A DNA stretch of 64,000 bases from JAOADN01 sp049323795 (GCA_049323795.1 JBMOOH010000042.1:1-64000), one strand, 5' to 3'. Shown: positions 48,999 to 58,438, numbered from the stretch's first letter. The notes: generated by a model not told the origin, from the letters alone. Numbers and translations: made by a program.

Positions 48999-50309
48999 CT
49001 AGTCCGTGCTCGCCAGCCCCTCGGGCCGGCCGACGACGACGAAGCGGAGCGCGTCCGCGGACATGAGGCGCGCCGCGACCCGCCTGACGTCGTCCGTGGT
49101 CACCGCCTCGACCTTCGCGTTCCGGGTCGTGACGTAGTCGATGGGCAGGCCCTGCATCTGCATGCCGACAAGGATGCCCGCGATCGGTCCGTTCCCGTCG
49201 AAGCGAAGCGGATAGGCCCCGGTGAGATAGGTCTTGGCGGCCGAAAGCTCGGCGTCGGTCACACCCCCGGCGGCGGCCCGCGCCCATTCGTCGCGCACCA
49301 CCTTCACCGTCTCGGCCACCTTGTCGTTCGATGACGAGAACGAGCCCTGCCAGACATCGGCAAACTGCATCGTGACGAGGGCCGTCGAGATTCCGTAGGT
49401 CAGGCCCCGCTTCTCGCGGACCTCGGCCATGAGGCGCGCGGTAAAGCCGCTGCCGCCGAGGATCTGGTTCAGCACGAAGGCCGCGAAGAAGTCGGGGTCG
49501 TCCCGGGCGATCCCGGCCTGTCCGAAGACCACGGTGGACTGCGGCGAAGCATAGTCCACGACGGTGACGCCGCCCCGGACAAGGAAGGGCGCGCGGCCGG
49601 GCGGTGCCGCCCCCTCGGCCGGCAGCGCGCCGAGAAGCCGGTCGAGAAGGGCGCCGAGCGTCGCCGCGTCGATGTCGCCGACAGCCGCGACATAGACGCG
49701 GTCGCGGGCCAGCACCGCATCGCGGGCCGCGACCAGATCCCCGCGGGTCAGCCCGGCAACGCTTTCGGGGGTGCCGTCGCTCGACGTGGCGTAGGGGTGA
49801 TCCCCGAAGGCGAGGCGATCGAAGGCGCGTCCGGCGATGCTGCCGGGGCTGGTCGCGTCAGACTCGATGCTTGACAGCACCTGCCCGCGCACGCGGTCGA
49901 TCGCGTCCTGGTCGAAGCGGGTCTCGACGAGCGCCTTGCGCAGCAGCTCGACCGAGGCGTCGCGGTTCTCGGTGAGGAACCTGGCCGAGACGGACACGGC
50001 GTCATCGTTCGCGCCGAAGGAGAACCCGGCGGCGAGTGCCTCGCGCGCTTCCGCGAAGGCCCGGGCGTCGAGTTCGCCCGCGCCCTCCTCGAGAAGCCCG
50101 GCCATCAGGTTGACGGCGCCGCGCTTTCCGGGCGGATCGACGGCCGATCCGCCGAGGAACCGCAGTTCCAGCGCCACGAAGGGCAGGGTGCGGTCCTCGA
50201 CCAGCCAGGCGCGGATGCCGCCGGGCGAGGTCACGTCCTCGATGGTGATCGCAGCCCGTGCGGGCAGGGCCGCGACAAGGGTCGCGAGGGCAATCAGAAG
50301 GCCCTTCAT
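48999..50309 (-). CDS. M16 family peptidase-like subunit, catalytic motif absent
   Basis: 436 residues. Signal peptide MKGLLIALATLVAALPARA (cleavage about 19), then a M16 fold with PGKRGAVNLMAGLLEEGAGELDARAF where the active subunit has HFLEH, so the zinc ligands are absent. The later region (SPQSTVVFGQAGIARDDPDFFAAFVLNQILGGSGFTARLMAEVREKRGLTYGIST) carries the substrate-binding half intact. Non-catalytic M16 proteins pair with an active partner, here the next gene; start and stop overlap by four bases. Probably a periplasmic heterodimer. Confidence 0.9.
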   Translation of the reverse strand: MKGLLIALATLVAALPARAAITIEDVTSPGGIRAWLVEDRTLPFVALELRFLGGSAVDPPGKRGAVNLMAGLLEEGAGELDARAFAEAREALAAGFSFGANDDAVSVSARFLTENRDASVELLRKALVETRFDQDAIDRVRGQVLSSIESDATSPGSIAGRAFDRLAFGDHPYATSSDGTPESVAGLTRGDLVAARDAVLARDRVYVAAVGDIDAATLGALLDRLLGALPAEGAAPPGRAPFLVRGGVTVVDYASPQSTVVFGQAGIARDDPDFFAAFVLNQILGGSGFTARLMAEVREKRGLTYGISTALVTMQFADVWQGSFSSSNDKVAETVKVVRDEWARAAAGGVTDAELSAAKTYLTGAYPLRFDGNGPIAGILVGMQMQGLPIDYVTTRNAKVEAVTTDDVRRVAARLMSADALRFVVVGRPEGLASTD

Positions 50310-51637
50310 TCCTGCGCCTCCGCCGTCCGCTCGAGCCAGCCGGTGACGGACCGGGCCGGAACGAACACGTCGCGGGCGGCGGCCACCACCTCCTCGGCCG
50401 TCACCGCCTGGAGGATGTCGGGCCAGGCCTCGACATCGGCGATCGTCAGGCCCGAGGCCAGCCCTTCGCCGTAACGCATGGCGAGGTACTGGGTGCTGTC
50501 CTTGCCATAGATGATGCCCGCGCGGATCTGCGCCTTGATGCGGTCGAGCTGGGCCGGATCGACGCCCGTCTCGATGAACGCCTTGAGCGCCGAATCGAGC
50601 GCCGCCTCGCCCTCCGCGAGGCCGGTGCCCGCGTTCGGGACGACGACGATGCCGAAGGTTGTGTCGTCGTAGGACGTGCCCTCGTAGCTGGCCGACACGT
50701 AGAGCGCGATCTTGCGGTCGAAGACCAGGCCACGCCCGAGAACCGAGGTCTGTATGTTGCCGCCGAGAAGTTCGGCAAGGATCGTCAGGGCGGCGGCCTT
50801 CTTCTGGTCGCCGGGGTCGCGTTCGGGGGCAAGCCAGGTGCGCACGACATAGGGCTGCGCGACGTTCGGGTCGGCGTAGGTCAGCCGGCGCGGCGACAGT
50901 TGCGGAGGTTCCTGCGGGCGCGCCCGCTCGACGGCCGGGCCGGTCGCGGCAATCTGGCCGTAGGTCCTTTCGGCCAGTGCGCGGACCTGATCGGGGGTCA
51001 CGTCACCCGCGACGACCAGAATGGCGTTCTGCGGGGCGTACCGGCTCCGGTACCAGTCGAGCGCATCCTCGCGCGTCAGGGAGGCGATCTCCTGCTTCCA
51101 GCCGATCGTCGGCGTGCCGTAGGGATGGTTGAGGAACTGCGCGGCGCGAAGCTGTTCGCCAAAGAGCGCGCCGGGATCGCTGTCGGTCCGCTCGGCGCGT
51201 TCCTCGATGATGACCTCGCGTTCCGTCCGCCAGTCGTCGTCGGAAATCCGGAGATTCCGCATCCGGTCGGCCTCCATCTCCATCACGAGCGGCAGGCGGT
51301 CGGCGGCGACGCGCTGGACATAGGCCGTGTAGTCATAGGAGGTGAAGGCGTTGTCCGAGCCGCCGTTTGCCTGAACGATCTTCGAAAGCTGGCCGGAGGG
51401 CACCTTGTCGGTGCCCTTGAACATCAGGTGCTCGAGGAAATGCGCCACGCCCGACACGCCGCGCCGCTCGTCGGCGGATCCCGCCCTGTACCAGACCATC
51501 TGGACGACAACGGGGGCGCGGCGGTCCTCGATCACCACCGCCTGCAATCCGTTCGCCAGCGTGAAGGACGATACCTGTTGCGCCAGGACCGGCGACGCGG
51601 CGAGAGCGAGAACGAGCGCGGACAATACGGCCTTCAT
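50306..51637 (-). CDS. M16 family zinc peptidase, catalytic subunit
   Basis: 443 residues from MKAVLSALVLALAASPVLAQQ (signal peptide, cleavage near 20). The inverted zinc motif HFLEH (about 65-69) with its distant Glu in EREVIIEERAERTDSDPG is present, and DNAFTSYDYTAYVQRVAADRL follows. Periplasmic M16 peptidases of this kind degrade peptides or process proteins; the exact substrate is not visible. It precedes the non-catalytic partner with a four-base overlap. Confidence 0.92.
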   Translation of the reverse strand: MKAVLSALVLALAASPVLAQQVSSFTLANGLQAVVIEDRRAPVVVQMVWYRAGSADERRGVSGVAHFLEHLMFKGTDKVPSGQLSKIVQANGGSDNAFTSYDYTAYVQRVAADRLPLVMEMEADRMRNLRISDDDWRTEREVIIEERAERTDSDPGALFGEQLRAAQFLNHPYGTPTIGWKQEIASLTREDALDWYRSRYAPQNAILVVAGDVTPDQVRALAERTYGQIAATGPAVERARPQEPPQLSPRRLTYADPNVAQPYVVRTWLAPERDPGDQKKAAALTILAELLGGNIQTSVLGRGLVFDRKIALYVSASYEGTSYDDTTFGIVVVPNAGTGLAEGEAALDSALKAFIETGVDPAQLDRIKAQIRAGIIYGKDSTQYLAMRYGEGLASGLTIADVEAWPDILQAVTAEEVVAAARDVFVPARSVTGWLERTAEAQE

Positions 51638-51724
51638 GCGGATTCCATGACCTTCCGGGGCGGATGATGCGGCTGCTGCGGCGCGCGGCAAGGCCCGCCG
51701 GGGCAAGGGCGGGGCACGACTGCG

Positions 51725-52267
51725 TTACTGCGCCTCGGGGTCGGGCGGCGCGCCGACGGTGCGGACGCCGAGCTTGCGCCAGCGTTCCAGCTCGATGTGC
51801 TGGTCGAGCGACATCCGGCGGTAGGCCTTGAAGTAGACGTTCGTGCCGAACAGCCGTTCGAGCGGCTTGCCGCGGTTCTTCCTGCGGAACTCGAGGTCCT
51901 CGGCCGCCAGCGCCTCGCGGATGTCCGGGGCGACGCCGAACCGTGCGGCATAGCTCACCAGTCCGCCGTCCGAGGTGACGGCGCCCTTTCGGGCCAGCCG
52001 GTCCGGGTTGCCGCCGAGTGCCGCGACGGCATCCGCCTCGGGCGTCGGATCGGTGATGTTCGTCCCGCCCGGCGTCGGTTCGGGAAGGCTCGCCATGTCC
52101 TTTGGCAGTTGCAGCGGCTTCGTGGGCAGGATGGCGAACTCGTCCGGCGTCCGCACCGTGGACTGCACGTTCATCAGCCGGGGCGGGCGGTCGGGGTTGC
52201 GGGCGCAGCCCTGAAGCACGGCCGCCGCGACGACCGCCACCGCCAGAACTCGCCTCGCTGACTGCAT
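51725..52267 (-). CDS. DUF3035 lipoprotein
   Basis: 180 residues from MQSARRVLAVAVVAAAVLQGC. The lipobox LQGC places the lipidated cysteine at residue 21. The mature region has RPPRLMNVQSTVRTPDEFAILPTKPLQLP, the DUF3035 signature, and a conserved end GVRTVGAPPDPEAQ. Probably anchored in the outer membrane. Position between lspA (the enzyme that processes such lipoproteins) and the M16 genes is conserved in Rhodobacterales; role unknown. Confidence 0.88.
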   Translation of the reverse strand: MQSARRVLAVAVVAAAVLQGCARNPDRPPRLMNVQSTVRTPDEFAILPTKPLQLPKDMASLPEPTPGGTNITDPTPEADAVAALGGNPDRLARKGAVTSDGGLVSYAARFGVAPDIREALAAEDLEFRRKNRGKPLERLFGTNVYFKAYRRMSLDQHIELERWRKLGVRTVGAPPDPEAQ

Positions 52268-52320
52268 CGCCCGGCCCCCATGACGCTTCCGGCCCGTCTT
52301 AGCGCACTGGCTGGCGCGCG

Positions 52321-52848
52321 TCACGGGGTCTTGTCCCCGGCGCCGCGCCGCCGGCGTTTGCGTCGCGCGACGGTTTCCGCCGGCGCATCCGTCCCTCCGG
52401 TGAACAGGACCAGGCCCAGCGCGCCGAGGAAGATGGCGATGTCGGCGACGTTGAACGAATAGGGATTGTCCAGTCCGGGCAGCGACGTGTTCAGGAAATC
52501 GGCAACCGCCCCGTAGATCAGGCGGTCCACGACGTTGCCGAGCGCGCCGCCGATGAGCAGGCCCGCAGAGACGAGGACGCGCCGGCTGTGCGGCTCGCGG
52601 CGGACCCAGAGCCAGACCCAGGCCGAGATCGCGAACGCGAGGGCGATCAGGATCCAGCGCGCGGCGTCCGACGAACTGGCGAGGAGGCCGAAGTTGATTC
52701 CCCGGTTCCAGGCCATGCGGAACACGATGAACGGCGGCAGGACATCGATCTCGCCGCGTTCGGCGAGAGACAGGCCGCGGACCACGGCGAACTTCGTCGC
52801 CTGGTCGATCAGGAACACCGCCGCGGCGGTCTGGATTGCCAGCCGCAT
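52321..52848 (-). CDS. lspA: Lipoprotein signal peptidase
   Basis: 175 residues with four hydrophobic segments. Removes the signal peptide of lipoproteins at the inner membrane. Catalytic aspartates are in GGALGNVVDRLIYGAVADF and YSFNVADI; NRGINFGLLA and the first VFLIDQATKF helix are conserved. A basic tail (RRKRRRRGAGDK) follows the last helix. It is immediately downstream of purH (four bases apart) and 53 bases from the DUF3035 lipoprotein gene on the same strand. Confidence 0.95.
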   Translation of the reverse strand: MRLAIQTAAAVFLIDQATKFAVVRGLSLAERGEIDVLPPFIVFRMAWNRGINFGLLASSSDAARWILIALAFAISAWVWLWVRREPHSRRVLVSAGLLIGGALGNVVDRLIYGAVADFLNTSLPGLDNPYSFNVADIAIFLGALGLVLFTGGTDAPAETVARRKRRRRGAGDKTP

Positions 52849-52852
52849 CGCG

Positions 52853-54439
52853 TCAGTGCCTGAAATGGCGCATGGCGGTGAACACCATGGCGATGCCGGC
52901 CGCGTCGGCCGCGGCGATCACCTCGTCATCGCGCATGCCGCCGCCGGGCTGGATCACCGCCGTCGCCCCGGCCGCGGCCAGGGCCTGAAGTCCGTCCGGG
53001 AAGGGGAAGAAGGCGTCGGACGCGGCGACGGCGCCCCTTGCCGGCGAATCGGGCAGGCCCAGCGCGGCGGCCATGTCCCCCGCCTTGCCGACGGCGATGC
53101 GTGTCGAATCGATCCGGCTCATCTGGCCGGCGCCGATGCCGACCGTCGCGCCGCCCCTGGCGAAGACGATGGCGTTGGACCTGACATGCTTGGCGACGGT
53201 CCATGCAAAGAGAAGGTCGTCCATTTCGGCCCTTGTCGGGGCGCGGCGGGTGACGGCCCTCAGATCGCTCCGCTCGATATGGCCCGCGTCGCGCCCCTGG
53301 ACGAGGAACCCGCCGGCGACCTGCCGGAACGCAAGCCCGCCGGCCCGCGGGTCGGGCAGGCCCCCCGCCGTCAGGAGCCGCAGGTTCTTCCTTGCGGCGA
53401 ACACCGCCTTCGCGCCGGCATCCGCGTCCGGGGCGATGACGACCTCGGTGAAGATGCCCGCGATCTCGTCCGCCGTCGCCGCGTCGAGCGGGCGGTTCAG
53501 CGCCACGATTCCGCCGAAGGCCGAGATGCGGTCGCAGTCGAGCGCGCGGCGGTATGCCTCGGCCGGGGTTGCGCCGAGGGCCACGCCGCAGGGGTTGGCG
53601 TGCTTGACGATCACGCAGGCGGGCGTCGCGGGGTCGAACTCGGCGACCAGTTCGAAGGCCGCATCGGTGTCGTTGATGTTGTTGTAGCTCAGTTCCTTGC
53701 CCTGCCACTGGGTCAGGGTGGCGACGCCCCTGCGGCGGGAACCGTCGGTGTAGAAGGCCGCCTGCTGGTGCGGGTTCTCGCCGTAACGGAGCGTCCGGGC
53801 CAGCGTTCCGGCGAATGTCCGGCGGCGCGGCGCGGTTTCGCCCAGCGCATCCGCGAGCCAGTTCGACACCGCCGCGTCATAGGCCGCGGTGCGCCCGTAG
53901 GCCGTCAGCGCAAGCCTCTGTCGGAACGAAAGCGTCGTGGCGCCGGCATGCGCGTCCATCTCGGCCAGAAGCCCGTCGTAGTCCTCGAGATCCGTGACGA
54001 CCGCGACCCAGAGGTGGTTCTTGGCCGCCGCACGCACCATTGCCGGGCCGCCGATGTCGATCTGCTCGACGCAGCCGGCCATGTCCGCGCCCGAGGCGAC
54101 GGTCGCCTCGAACGGGTAGAGGTTCACGACAAGAAGGTCGATCGGTTCGATGCCGTGCTCGGCCATCGCGGCCCTGTGGCCTTCGGCGTCGCGGAGCGCC
54201 AGGAGCCCGCCGTGGACGCGGGGATGGAGCGTCTTGACGCGCCCGTCCATCATCTCGGGCAGGCCGGTCAGGTCGGCGACATCGCGGACGGCCAGCCCGG
54301 CGTCGCGCATCATTCCCGAGGTTCCCCCCGTGGACAGGAGTTCGACCCCGAAGCCCGCCAGCCGTTGCGCCAGCGGCAGCAGGCCGGTCCTGTCGCTGAC
54401 CGAGATCAGGGCGCGGCGGATCGGAACGGTATCGGGCAT
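52853..54439 (-). CDS. purH: Bifunctional AICAR formyltransferase / IMP cyclohydrolase
   Basis: 528 residues from MPDTVPIRRALISVSDRTGLLPLAQRL. Catalyses the last two steps of IMP synthesis. Residues 1-200 form the IMP cyclohydrolase (MGS-like) domain with ELLSTGGTSGMM, MMDGRVKTLHPRVHGGLL and PFEATVASG. Residues 200-528 are the formyltransferase with YGENPHQQAAFY, KELSYNNINDTDAAFELV and the catalytic KHANPCGVA. All motifs are intact; length is normal. It ends four bases before lspA. Confidence 0.96.
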   Translation of the reverse strand: MPDTVPIRRALISVSDRTGLLPLAQRLAGFGVELLSTGGTSGMMRDAGLAVRDVADLTGLPEMMDGRVKTLHPRVHGGLLALRDAEGHRAAMAEHGIEPIDLLVVNLYPFEATVASGADMAGCVEQIDIGGPAMVRAAAKNHLWVAVVTDLEDYDGLLAEMDAHAGATTLSFRQRLALTAYGRTAAYDAAVSNWLADALGETAPRRRTFAGTLARTLRYGENPHQQAAFYTDGSRRRGVATLTQWQGKELSYNNINDTDAAFELVAEFDPATPACVIVKHANPCGVALGATPAEAYRRALDCDRISAFGGIVALNRPLDAATADEIAGIFTEVVIAPDADAGAKAVFAARKNLRLLTAGGLPDPRAGGLAFRQVAGGFLVQGRDAGHIERSDLRAVTRRAPTRAEMDDLLFAWTVAKHVRSNAIVFARGGATVGIGAGQMSRIDSTRIAVGKAGDMAAALGLPDSPARGAVAASDAFFPFPDGLQALAAAGATAVIQPGGGMRDDEVIAAADAAGIAMVFTAMRHFRH

Positions 54440-54446
54440 CGGTCGG

Positions 54447-56192
54447 TCACTTCCCGGGATAGGCGGAATCGTTGTCCGGCGCGGTGTCACGGATCGCGTT
54501 CAGCGTATCCTGAGCCTTCGCCAAGGTCCAGCCGACCTGACAGGCATAGTCGGTCACGCCGGCCGAAAGGACGATCTGCCGCGTCGGCCTCGGCTCGGCG
54601 CGGCCGGCCTGCAGATAGACCGAGGGCTCGAGCGACAGCGCCGCAACGCCGCTGTGGCGGAAGATCCAGATCTCGCCGGACCTGAGCGCCACCGAGACCG
54701 CGCTGCCGCCGAGGTCGAGCGCGGCGTCGGCATCGGGATGGAGGTGGAAGCGGATGTCGAAGCGGACGGCGGGCTGCTGGGAATGTGCCAGATGGCGCGC
54801 AAAGGTGCGCCGGTCGGCGGCGGTCATCGCGCCCAGCGTGTCCTCGCCGGTCAGGATCCTGCCGTCGGCGGTGAGGCCGAGTTGGCGCACATGGGTCAGG
54901 CCGTGGGTCCGCGCGTAGCCGTTGTGCCCGACGAGCAGCCGCAGGCCGTCGAAGTCGGCATCGCTCTGGGCCCAGACCTGGTCCGGCGCGTCGAGAAGCT
55001 GGAGCGCGCGTCCCTGGGCGCCCCCGCGGGCGCCCCCGCGGGCGGGACCGAGCCGCGACGACGAGAGGCCGCGGATGCAGAGCGTCGAATGCGACGGTGT
55101 CGCCCGCCCCGCCCTGTGCCAGTCGTCACCGAAGGACGTTCCCGCCCCGCAGTTCACGATCAGCGGCCGTCTCCCCGAGGTCAGTTCGAAGGCGAGCGTC
55201 GAGGCGTGGGCGTTCACCGAGGCCTCGCCGGCCGGCGGCGGCGCGGCGTCGGCGATGAGCGTCGTCCGCCCGGCGGCCAGTCTGGCATAGCCCATCGCAA
55301 GGCCGTGCGCGGTGACCGCCTTGCCGCCGGCGCTGGCGAGCGCGCGATCGAGGCGCCCCTCTTCGCCGCGTCCGCCGCCGTGGAAGCGTGCAAGCCCGCC
55401 ATCGGCGTGGCGCAGGGCGCGGAGCACCGGGGCGACCCGGTCGATCGCGTCGCGGTGGCGGCGGTCGGGGGTCTGGCCCGCCTCGCCCAGCGCCGCGGCC
55501 GCCCAGGTGAGAAGCGTGAAGATCTCGAGGAGCTCTTCGGGGTTCCGGGTGGCGATGGCGCCGCCCGCATCGATCTGGCGGCCGCATTCGGCCCCGAGCG
55601 CGGCGACCGCCGCGGCCGTCCGCGCCCCGAGGCCGGTCAGCCCCAGCCCGGCATAGATGAGCCCGGTCAGCGCCTCGAACCGGGGCAGGCCGGGCGAGGC
55701 GGACTGCCAGCGCCTGGACAGGAAGACCGTGTGGCGGCTGAGGGCGCGGAAGAAGGCATCCTGCGCCTCGGGCGGGCGCCCCTGCATCAGCAGCAGCGCA
55801 TGGTTGATCCAGCGGACCACCCTTCTGCCGGCAAGCGCGGGCGTCCATCCCGGACCGGCACCACGGCCGAAGCGCGCGATCCAGCCGAAGGTCCAGTCCT
55901 GCGCCCGCTGCCGGGCGGCCTGGCCGCCGACGGCCGCCAGATCGTCGAGCCAGCGGAACCCGTGCAGTTCGGCGCCGAAGCGGGGGTCGGGGACGGGCAT
56001 GTCCCAGGGATCGCGGCCCGCCGCCTCGGTTTCGAATCCGGCGAATCTGAAGCGGCCCGACATGAGCTGCCTGCCCCGCCCGAGACTGCCGATCGTGCGC
56101 GGCTCGGGCTGCGTGACGAATCCCGTCGCCGGCCGGGCGAGACCGCTCAGCCGCGCGTGGACGCGATGCATGAGTGTCATGCGTTCGCCCAT
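54447..56192 (-). CDS. Heparinase II/III-like protein
   Basis: 581 residues from ATG 56192; a GTG at 56213 and ATGs at 56180 and 56171 are alternatives and the binding sites do not decide. An all-helical toroid in the N-terminal half (about 30-300) is followed by a beta-rich region, with SHSTLCIRGLSSSRLG and RFDIRFHLHPDADAALDLGGSAV in the lyase-type C-terminal domain. The family includes heparin/alginate lyases, but this conserved Rhodobacterales member between purH and rsmB has no signal peptide seen, so its job may be different. A 12-bp unit is repeated in tandem at 55016-55039, which adds GGAR-type residues in frame. Confidence 0.82.
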   Translation of the reverse strand: MGERMTLMHRVHARLSGLARPATGFVTQPEPRTIGSLGRGRQLMSGRFRFAGFETEAAGRDPWDMPVPDPRFGAELHGFRWLDDLAAVGGQAARQRAQDWTFGWIARFGRGAGPGWTPALAGRRVVRWINHALLLMQGRPPEAQDAFFRALSRHTVFLSRRWQSASPGLPRFEALTGLIYAGLGLTGLGARTAAAVAALGAECGRQIDAGGAIATRNPEELLEIFTLLTWAAAALGEAGQTPDRRHRDAIDRVAPVLRALRHADGGLARFHGGGRGEEGRLDRALASAGGKAVTAHGLAMGYARLAAGRTTLIADAAPPPAGEASVNAHASTLAFELTSGRRPLIVNCGAGTSFGDDWHRAGRATPSHSTLCIRGLSSSRLGPARGGARGGAQGRALQLLDAPDQVWAQSDADFDGLRLLVGHNGYARTHGLTHVRQLGLTADGRILTGEDTLGAMTAADRRTFARHLAHSQQPAVRFDIRFHLHPDADAALDLGGSAVSVALRSGEIWIFRHSGVAALSLEPSVYLQAGRAEPRPTRQIVLSAGVTDYACQVGWTLAKAQDTLNAIRDTAPDNDSAYPGK

Positions 56193-56312
56193 GGTGGGAT
56201 CGGACCTCGACACGGGGCGCTGGTCCCTTTGCCCTGTTATCTGACCGGCTGTGCTGCTCGCCCCGGACCATACCGGCGCTCCTGGGGTCTGTCACCGCCA
56301 AACGGCCGCCGC

Positions 56313-57596
56313 TCAGTCCGATCGGCGAAGCGCCGCGACGAAGAAGCCGTCCATTCCGCCGCGGTCGGGCCAGTAGTCCGGGCGCAGCCTTAGCCCCCCG
56401 CCGGGGGCCGCCCAGCCGGGCTCGACCCCGGGCAGGGCGAGCGCCGCGGGGTCCGTGCGGAACCCCTCCTGCCGCGACAGGAAGGCGGCAAGCTGGCGTT
56501 CGCCCTCGTCGGGGAGAAGCGAGCAGGTGGCAAAGACCAGCCGGCCGCCGGGCCGGACGAGCGCCGCCGCCCGGTCGAGCAGCGCCGACTGAAGCCCGAC
56601 GAGCGCCTTCAGCCCGGCCGCGTCGCGGACGAAGGGCAGGTCGGGATGGCGCCGGATGGTGCCCGTCGCCGAACAGGGCGCGTCGAGGAGCACGGCGTCG
56701 AAGGGCCCGCCCACCCAGTCGCGGGCATCCGCGACGACCAAGCGGGCGGCGAGTCCGGCACGCGACAGGTTCGCGCGCATGCGCTCCATCCTCGCGGCCG
56801 AGCGGTCGAGCGCCGTCACCTCTGCCCCGGCCGCGGCAAGCTGCATCGTCTTGCCGCCAGGCGCCGCGCAGAGGTCGAGCACGGTTTCCCCGGGACGGAC
56901 GGCAAGGGCGCGGGCCGGCAGGGCGGCCGCTGCGTCCTGCACCCAGAACGCGCCGTCCTCGTAGCCGGGAAGCGCGCTGACCGTCACGCCCGCCGGCAGC
57001 CGCACCGAACCGGTCGGAAGCCCGGTCCCCGCGGTCCGCCGCGCCAGCGCGGCGGCGTCGCCGTCCCTCGGTGTCAGGTCGATCGGCGCCGCGGCCGCAT
57101 GGGCCGCCTCGATCCGCAGCACCGCCGGCTTGCCGTAGGCCGACATGAGCCGACCCCTGAGCCAGCCGGGCAGTTCCGGAACGGGAAGCCCGGCCCAGTC
57201 GGCCGGACCGGTCTCGGCCACCCGCCTCAGGACCGCGTTGACGAGACCCGCGAAGCCGTCCAGCCGCCGGCCCTGTGCCCGCACCAGCCCGACCGAGGCG
57301 TCCACGACGCCGTGCGCATCGCCGCCCTCGGCAAGAAGTTCGGACGTGGCAACGCGCAGGACCGACATGACCTCGGGCGGAGGTGGACGGCGCAGCAGCG
57401 GCCGGAGCAGGCGGTCGGTCCGCCCGAGCCAGCGCAGGGCCGACAGCGCAAGCCGCTGGGCCCGCGCCCGGTCGCCGGGGGCGAGGCCGCCAGCCACGCC
57501 GGCGGCAAGCTGGTCGGAGAGCGTCAGGCGCCCCTCGACCACGCCGAGCACCAGCCGCGCCGCCACCGCGCGCGGATCGCTGTCTCTAGCCGCCAT
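56313..57596 (-). CDS. rsmB: 16S rRNA (cytosine(967)-C(5))-methyltransferase
   Basis: 427 residues from MAARDSDPRAVAARLVLG. The N-terminal NusB-like RNA-binding domain (1-135) precedes a Rossmann methyltransferase: VLDLCAAPGGKTMQLAAAGAEVTALD is the S-adenosylmethionine site, and the two catalytic cysteines lie in DAPCSATGTIRRHPDL and FATCSLLPDEGE. Longer upstream frames are without a binding site. It is divergent from the DUF1674 gene. The MTase and heparinase-like genes commonly neighbour each other. Confidence 0.93.
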   Translation of the reverse strand: MAARDSDPRAVAARLVLGVVEGRLTLSDQLAAGVAGGLAPGDRARAQRLALSALRWLGRTDRLLRPLLRRPPPPEVMSVLRVATSELLAEGGDAHGVVDASVGLVRAQGRRLDGFAGLVNAVLRRVAETGPADWAGLPVPELPGWLRGRLMSAYGKPAVLRIEAAHAAAAPIDLTPRDGDAAALARRTAGTGLPTGSVRLPAGVTVSALPGYEDGAFWVQDAAAALPARALAVRPGETVLDLCAAPGGKTMQLAAAGAEVTALDRSAARMERMRANLSRAGLAARLVVADARDWVGGPFDAVLLDAPCSATGTIRRHPDLPFVRDAAGLKALVGLQSALLDRAAALVRPGGRLVFATCSLLPDEGERQLAAFLSRQEGFRTDPAALALPGVEPGWAAPGGGLRLRPDYWPDRGGMDGFFVAALRRSD

Positions 57597-57681
57597 GCGG
57601 GACCGCCACCATGGAGCCGCGCTTGATGCACCGGCCGGGAGGGCCATATAGGAAGCAGCGAAGACCGGCAAGGAAGGCGCC

Positions 57682-58005
57682 ATGGCCCGGACGACACCAT
57701 CCGCAGCACGACCTCATGCCGCGTCGCCAGGGGCGCCCGCGCATCCCGAAGTCCGGGACCGGGATCCGGGCCGGCATTCGGGCCGGCATTCGGGCGCGTC
57801 CCCCGCCGCAGCACGTCCCGGCGATTCCGCCGGTGCCTCCGGCCCGGCCCTGCCCCCCGCCGCGCGCCGGGCGCTGGCCGAGGCCGAGACCCGGCGCGGC
57901 GCCGCGGCGGGCAGCCCCCGGCCGGCCGAACTCGGCGGGCGGGACGGCCCCGAGCCGGTCCGCTACGGCGACTGGGAGAGGAAGGGACTGGCCATCGACT
58001 TCTGA
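57682..58005 (+). CDS. DUF1674 family, succinate dehydrogenase assembly factor-like
   Basis: 107 residues. Only the C-terminal part is conserved: ELGGRDGPEPVRYGDWERKGLAIDF is the SDHAF4/Sdh8 (DUF1674) signature. In eukaryotes this factor binds flavinated SdhA and helps to assemble complex II. The N-terminal 65 residues are low-complexity and carry an in-frame 12-bp repeat at 57768-57791 (RHSGRHSG), probably a recent expansion. No sdh gene lies in the window. Confidence 0.85.
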   Translation: MARTTPSAARPHAASPGAPAHPEVRDRDPGRHSGRHSGASPAAARPGDSAGASGPALPPAARRALAEAETRRGAAAGSPRPAELGGRDGPEPVRYGDWERKGLAIDF

Positions 58006-58045
58006 GGGGCCGGAACGGCCCCCGCGGTGCCGGCCCCGCGCCGGT

Positions 58046-58438
58046 TCAGCGCAGCCTGAAGACCGCCGAGTCGCCGGCGCCCCTGTCCACCGTGAAGCGC
58101 AGCGCCTCGTCGCCCATCGCCTCCACCAGCTGGCAGTTGTAGCCGATGCGGAAGCCGCTCCAGTCCATCTCGCGGCAGAAGTAGCCCTCGCGCCAGGCCC
58201 AGCTTCCCTCGAGACCCCAGCCGAGCGCCCGGCCCTCGATCCGCCCGTCGGGATGCACGGAGATGCGCACGCCGTACCGGCCGAGCCGCAGTTCCCTGCC
58301 GTCAACCAGGTGGATGAAGGTGTCGCGGTCCCTGACCGGGACGAATCCCCCGGTGCCCGGGCCGGCAAGCTCTTCCCCGGCCGCGAGAGGCATCACGGAC
58401 AGGGCAGACAGGGCGGCGCACACGAAGACAAGACGCAT
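58046..58438 (-). CDS. Small secreted protein of unknown function
   Basis: 130 residues from MRLVFVCAALSALSVMPLAAG (signal peptide, cleavage near 21); an upstream ATG at 58483 adds 15 basic residues and cannot be excluded. The mature part contains VPVRDRDTFIHLVDGRELRLGRYGVRISVHPDGRIEGRALGWGLEGSWAWREGYFCREMDW, a compact beta pattern. Homologues occur next to dapB in Rhodobacterales; no function known. Two cysteines (FCREM, YNCQL) suggest a disulfide. Confidence 0.75.
   Translation of the reverse strand: MRLVFVCAALSALSVMPLAAGEELAGPGTGGFVPVRDRDTFIHLVDGRELRLGRYGVRISVHPDGRIEGRALGWGLEGSWAWREGYFCREMDWSGFRIGYNCQLVEAMGDEALRFTVDRGAGDSAVFRLR

Noticed and set aside
58006..58022. Terminator between DUF1674 and the convergent secreted-protein gene
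   Set aside because: Only a 6-bp GC stem without a T-tract; too weak to list.
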